From Spirosoma profusum (GTDB lineage: Bacteria > Bacteroidota > Bacteroidia > Cytophagales > Spirosomataceae), in contig NZ_JACWZY010000001.1 in NCBI RefSeq assembly GCF_014699005.1, forward strand, positions 496,001-560,000: a stretch of 64,000 bases of DNA, read 5' to 3'. The translations under genes and the position numbers were made by a program. Numbering within the stretch: the stretch's first letter is position 1; each line of letters opens with the position of its first letter. Shown here in pieces: positions 62,647 through 64,000 of this stretch. The notes below the pieces were generated by a model. The model ran no database searches. It had not been told where the DNA came from and saw only the letters and a list, made by a program, of their open reading frames with translations.

Positions 62647-64000
62647 ATGCCTTATTTCCCATATCGTAAACAATTTTCTCGGTTTGGTGCCATTGTGATT
62701 GCCCTGATGATGGTGCAGGAAATAATGATTGCTCAGCCCAGATTCTCTACTAACCCCCGTAATATTTCACCTGCCGCCCGCCAGGGTGCGCCGACCGATG
62801 AAACCACTATTGAAAATGGGCAGATTAAGGTTGGAGTTAGTACGGCATACGGTGGTTCTATTACGTACATGGCTTTTCTCGACAGTAAAGGAGGAAAGGT
62901 GCAAACGACCAATATGGTTAATAATCCAGACCTCGGTCGTCAGATACAGATTGCCATTTATGGAGGCCCTAAAGATTATTCTAAAAATGGAGATCCAGGA
63001 TGGGTGGGCTTAGGCTGGAATCCGATACAGGCAGGCGATGTTTACGGCAACCCTTCGCAGGTGGTTTCAATTCAGAAGCAATCGAACCAGATTTACGTTA
63101 AAACTATACCCAAACAATTTGCCTATAATAACGAGCCTGGAGAAAGTACCATTGAGCATTGGATTCGGCTGGAAGGTAACGTAATAAAGGTTCATGCCAA
63201 GGTGGTTCTGTCACGTACTGATAAAACACAGTATGCGGCCAGGCAGCAGGAAATGCCTTGTATGTATCTGAATTCAGACTATAAGACAACGTGGTATTAC
63301 AAAGGTAATACCCCGTTTACCAATGCCCCTCTTGATGCTTTAAAGCCTACATTTCCAAATAATTACGTATACGGAGAGGCATCTCCAACAGAACCCTGGA
63401 TGGCTTCGGTGAATGATAATGGATATGGCGTCGGCCTGTACGTACCTAATAACTATGAGTGGAAATGGGGCTATTTTGGTGACTCAGGCAACAACTCTGA
63501 ATTCAGTACGTCGTCGTCATACGTAGCGGCTACTAATTTCGTTCTGCTCGATCATAACATCACCCACGAGTGGGATTATGAGTTTGTATTGGGGCACTAT
63601 AACGAGATTCGGCAGTACGTTTATACCCAGCCGCGCCCGACCTCCGGTCCAAATTATAAGTTCAGTTCAACTCGTAATGGCTGGTATTATTACACAGCTA
63701 GAGACAGCGGATGGCCTATTAACAATAAATTGCACATTCTCTTGGAAGATCCTGAGAATGATCATATTAAATCCCCCTATTTTTTCTGGAAAGGTCGTGA
63801 TACGCCAAAAATGTATATTCGGGGGGCTTTCAAGACGCAAAGCAGCAGCTTTAGATTAAGTTGGCGCCGGATAGAGGATAAGGTATTAGACCGTGACCCT
63901 AATCGGTATACGGAATTTCCAGTAATTAACGACGGTCAGATGCGGACCTATGTGGTTGACTTGAGTCAAAATTCGAACTGGTTGAATTATAACATCGGCC
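62647..64000 (+). CDS. Secreted protein of unknown function, 3' truncated by the window
   Basis: An open frame of at least 451 residues that continues past the window. It starts with a hydrophobic export signal (IVIALMMVQEIMIAQ). The mature part has GGSITYMAFLD, NNPDLGRQIQIAIYGGP, WVGLGWNPIQAGD, EHWIRLEGN and FWKGRDTPKMYIRGAF. This matches a pattern I know from large secreted proteins of unknown role in Bacteroidota and Planctomycetota, possibly carbohydrate-related. Domain completeness cannot be judged. Confidence 0.75.
   Translation, partial: MPYFPYRKQFSRFGAIVIALMMVQEIMIAQPRFSTNPRNISPAARQGAPTDETTIENGQIKVGVSTAYGGSITYMAFLDSKGGKVQTTNMVNNPDLGRQIQIAIYGGPKDYSKNGDPGWVGLGWNPIQAGDVYGNPSQVVSIQKQSNQIYVKTIPKQFAYNNEPGESTIEHWIRLEGNVIKVHAKVVLSRTDKTQYAARQQEMPCMYLNSDYKTTWYYKGNTPFTNAPLDALKPTFPNNYVYGEASPTEPWMASVNDNGYGVGLYVPNNYEWKWGYFGDSGNNSEFSTSSSYVAATNFVLLDHNITHEWDYEFVLGHYNEIRQYVYTQPRPTSGPNYKFSSTRNGWYYYTARDSGWPINNKLHILLEDPENDHIKSPYFFWKGRDTPKMYIRGAFKTQSSSFRLSWRRIEDKVLDRDPNRYTEFPVINDGQMRTYVVDLSQNSNWLNYNIG

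Noticed and set aside
1..64000. ACGTA excess as a codon-use artefact
   Set aside because: The pentamer occurs in all three codon phases of accC, on both strands and in spacers, so preferred codons cannot be the sole cause; a formal shuffle test was not possible.
1..64000. tRNA, rRNA, tmRNA and CRISPR
   Set aside because: I found no cloverleaf with a TTCRA loop, no ribosomal sequence, and no regularly spaced direct repeats; the repeated words in spacers form inverted, not CRISPR-like, patterns.

Overview
The window looks like chromosomal DNA of a Cytophagales-type Bacteroidota, probably close to Spirosoma. The reasons are the family content (DUF4286, DUF3857, PmoA/DUF6807, Hc1-like histone, DUF5009, COG3618 lactonases), transcarbamylases of the acylornithine type, and promoters of the Bacteroidota form TTG-N19/20-TAnnTTTG. 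G+C is near 50%. About 60 genes are present. No rRNA, tRNA, CRISPR array, phage or intact insertion sequence was seen.

Layout. 1-3 kb: 3' end of clpX, two paralogous lipoproteins, an alpha/beta hydrolase. 3-7 kb: argD, a degraded DUF433/DUF5615 toxin-antitoxin pair, an acylornithine transcarbamylase, argB. 7-12 kb: NlpC/P60 peptidase, small membrane protein, DUF4286, SGNH hydrolase, MMPL/RND transporter. 12-16 kb: a GT4 glycosyltransferase with a C-terminal alpha/alpha-barrel-like part, followed by a GH130 enzyme. 16-26 kb (minus strand): fmt, a YdjC-type deacetylase, folA, then a sugar-catabolic run (GH88, Old Yellow Enzyme homologue, small membrane protein, SDR, Gfo/Idh/MocA, MFS). 26-37 kb: a probable small RNA, greA, HIT, bestrophin, accC, an alpha-oxoamine synthase with an Hc1 histone, MaoC, acyltransferase, lipid kinase, DUF4932. 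37-41 kb: argG-GT9-argC. 41-46 kb: rarA, ECF sigma factor, adenine deaminase, DUF5009. 46-53 kb: a plus-strand oxidative deoxysugar/sugar-acid pathway (UxaA-like dehydratase, SDR, FAH hydrolase, lactonase, FGGY kinase). 53-56 kb: proBA and aat. 56-64 kb: two DUF3857 proteins, lipoproteins, PmoA-like protein and a truncated secreted protein.

How the genes connect. Arginine and proline synthesis from glutamate is spread over three blocks (argD-argF'-argB, argG-argC, proBA) separated by unrelated genes. The GT4/GH130 pair suggests beta-mannoside synthesis and turnover. The 16-23 kb and 46-53 kb runs are two separate carbohydrate-degradation units.

Two genome-scale signals stand out beyond the genes. 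The pentamer ACGTA/TACGT is heavily over-represented, in all three codon phases. Intergenic spaces carry about twenty inverted repeats from at least eleven unrelated sequence families, several with perfect arms of 28-50 bp, often abutting or supplying start and stop codons.
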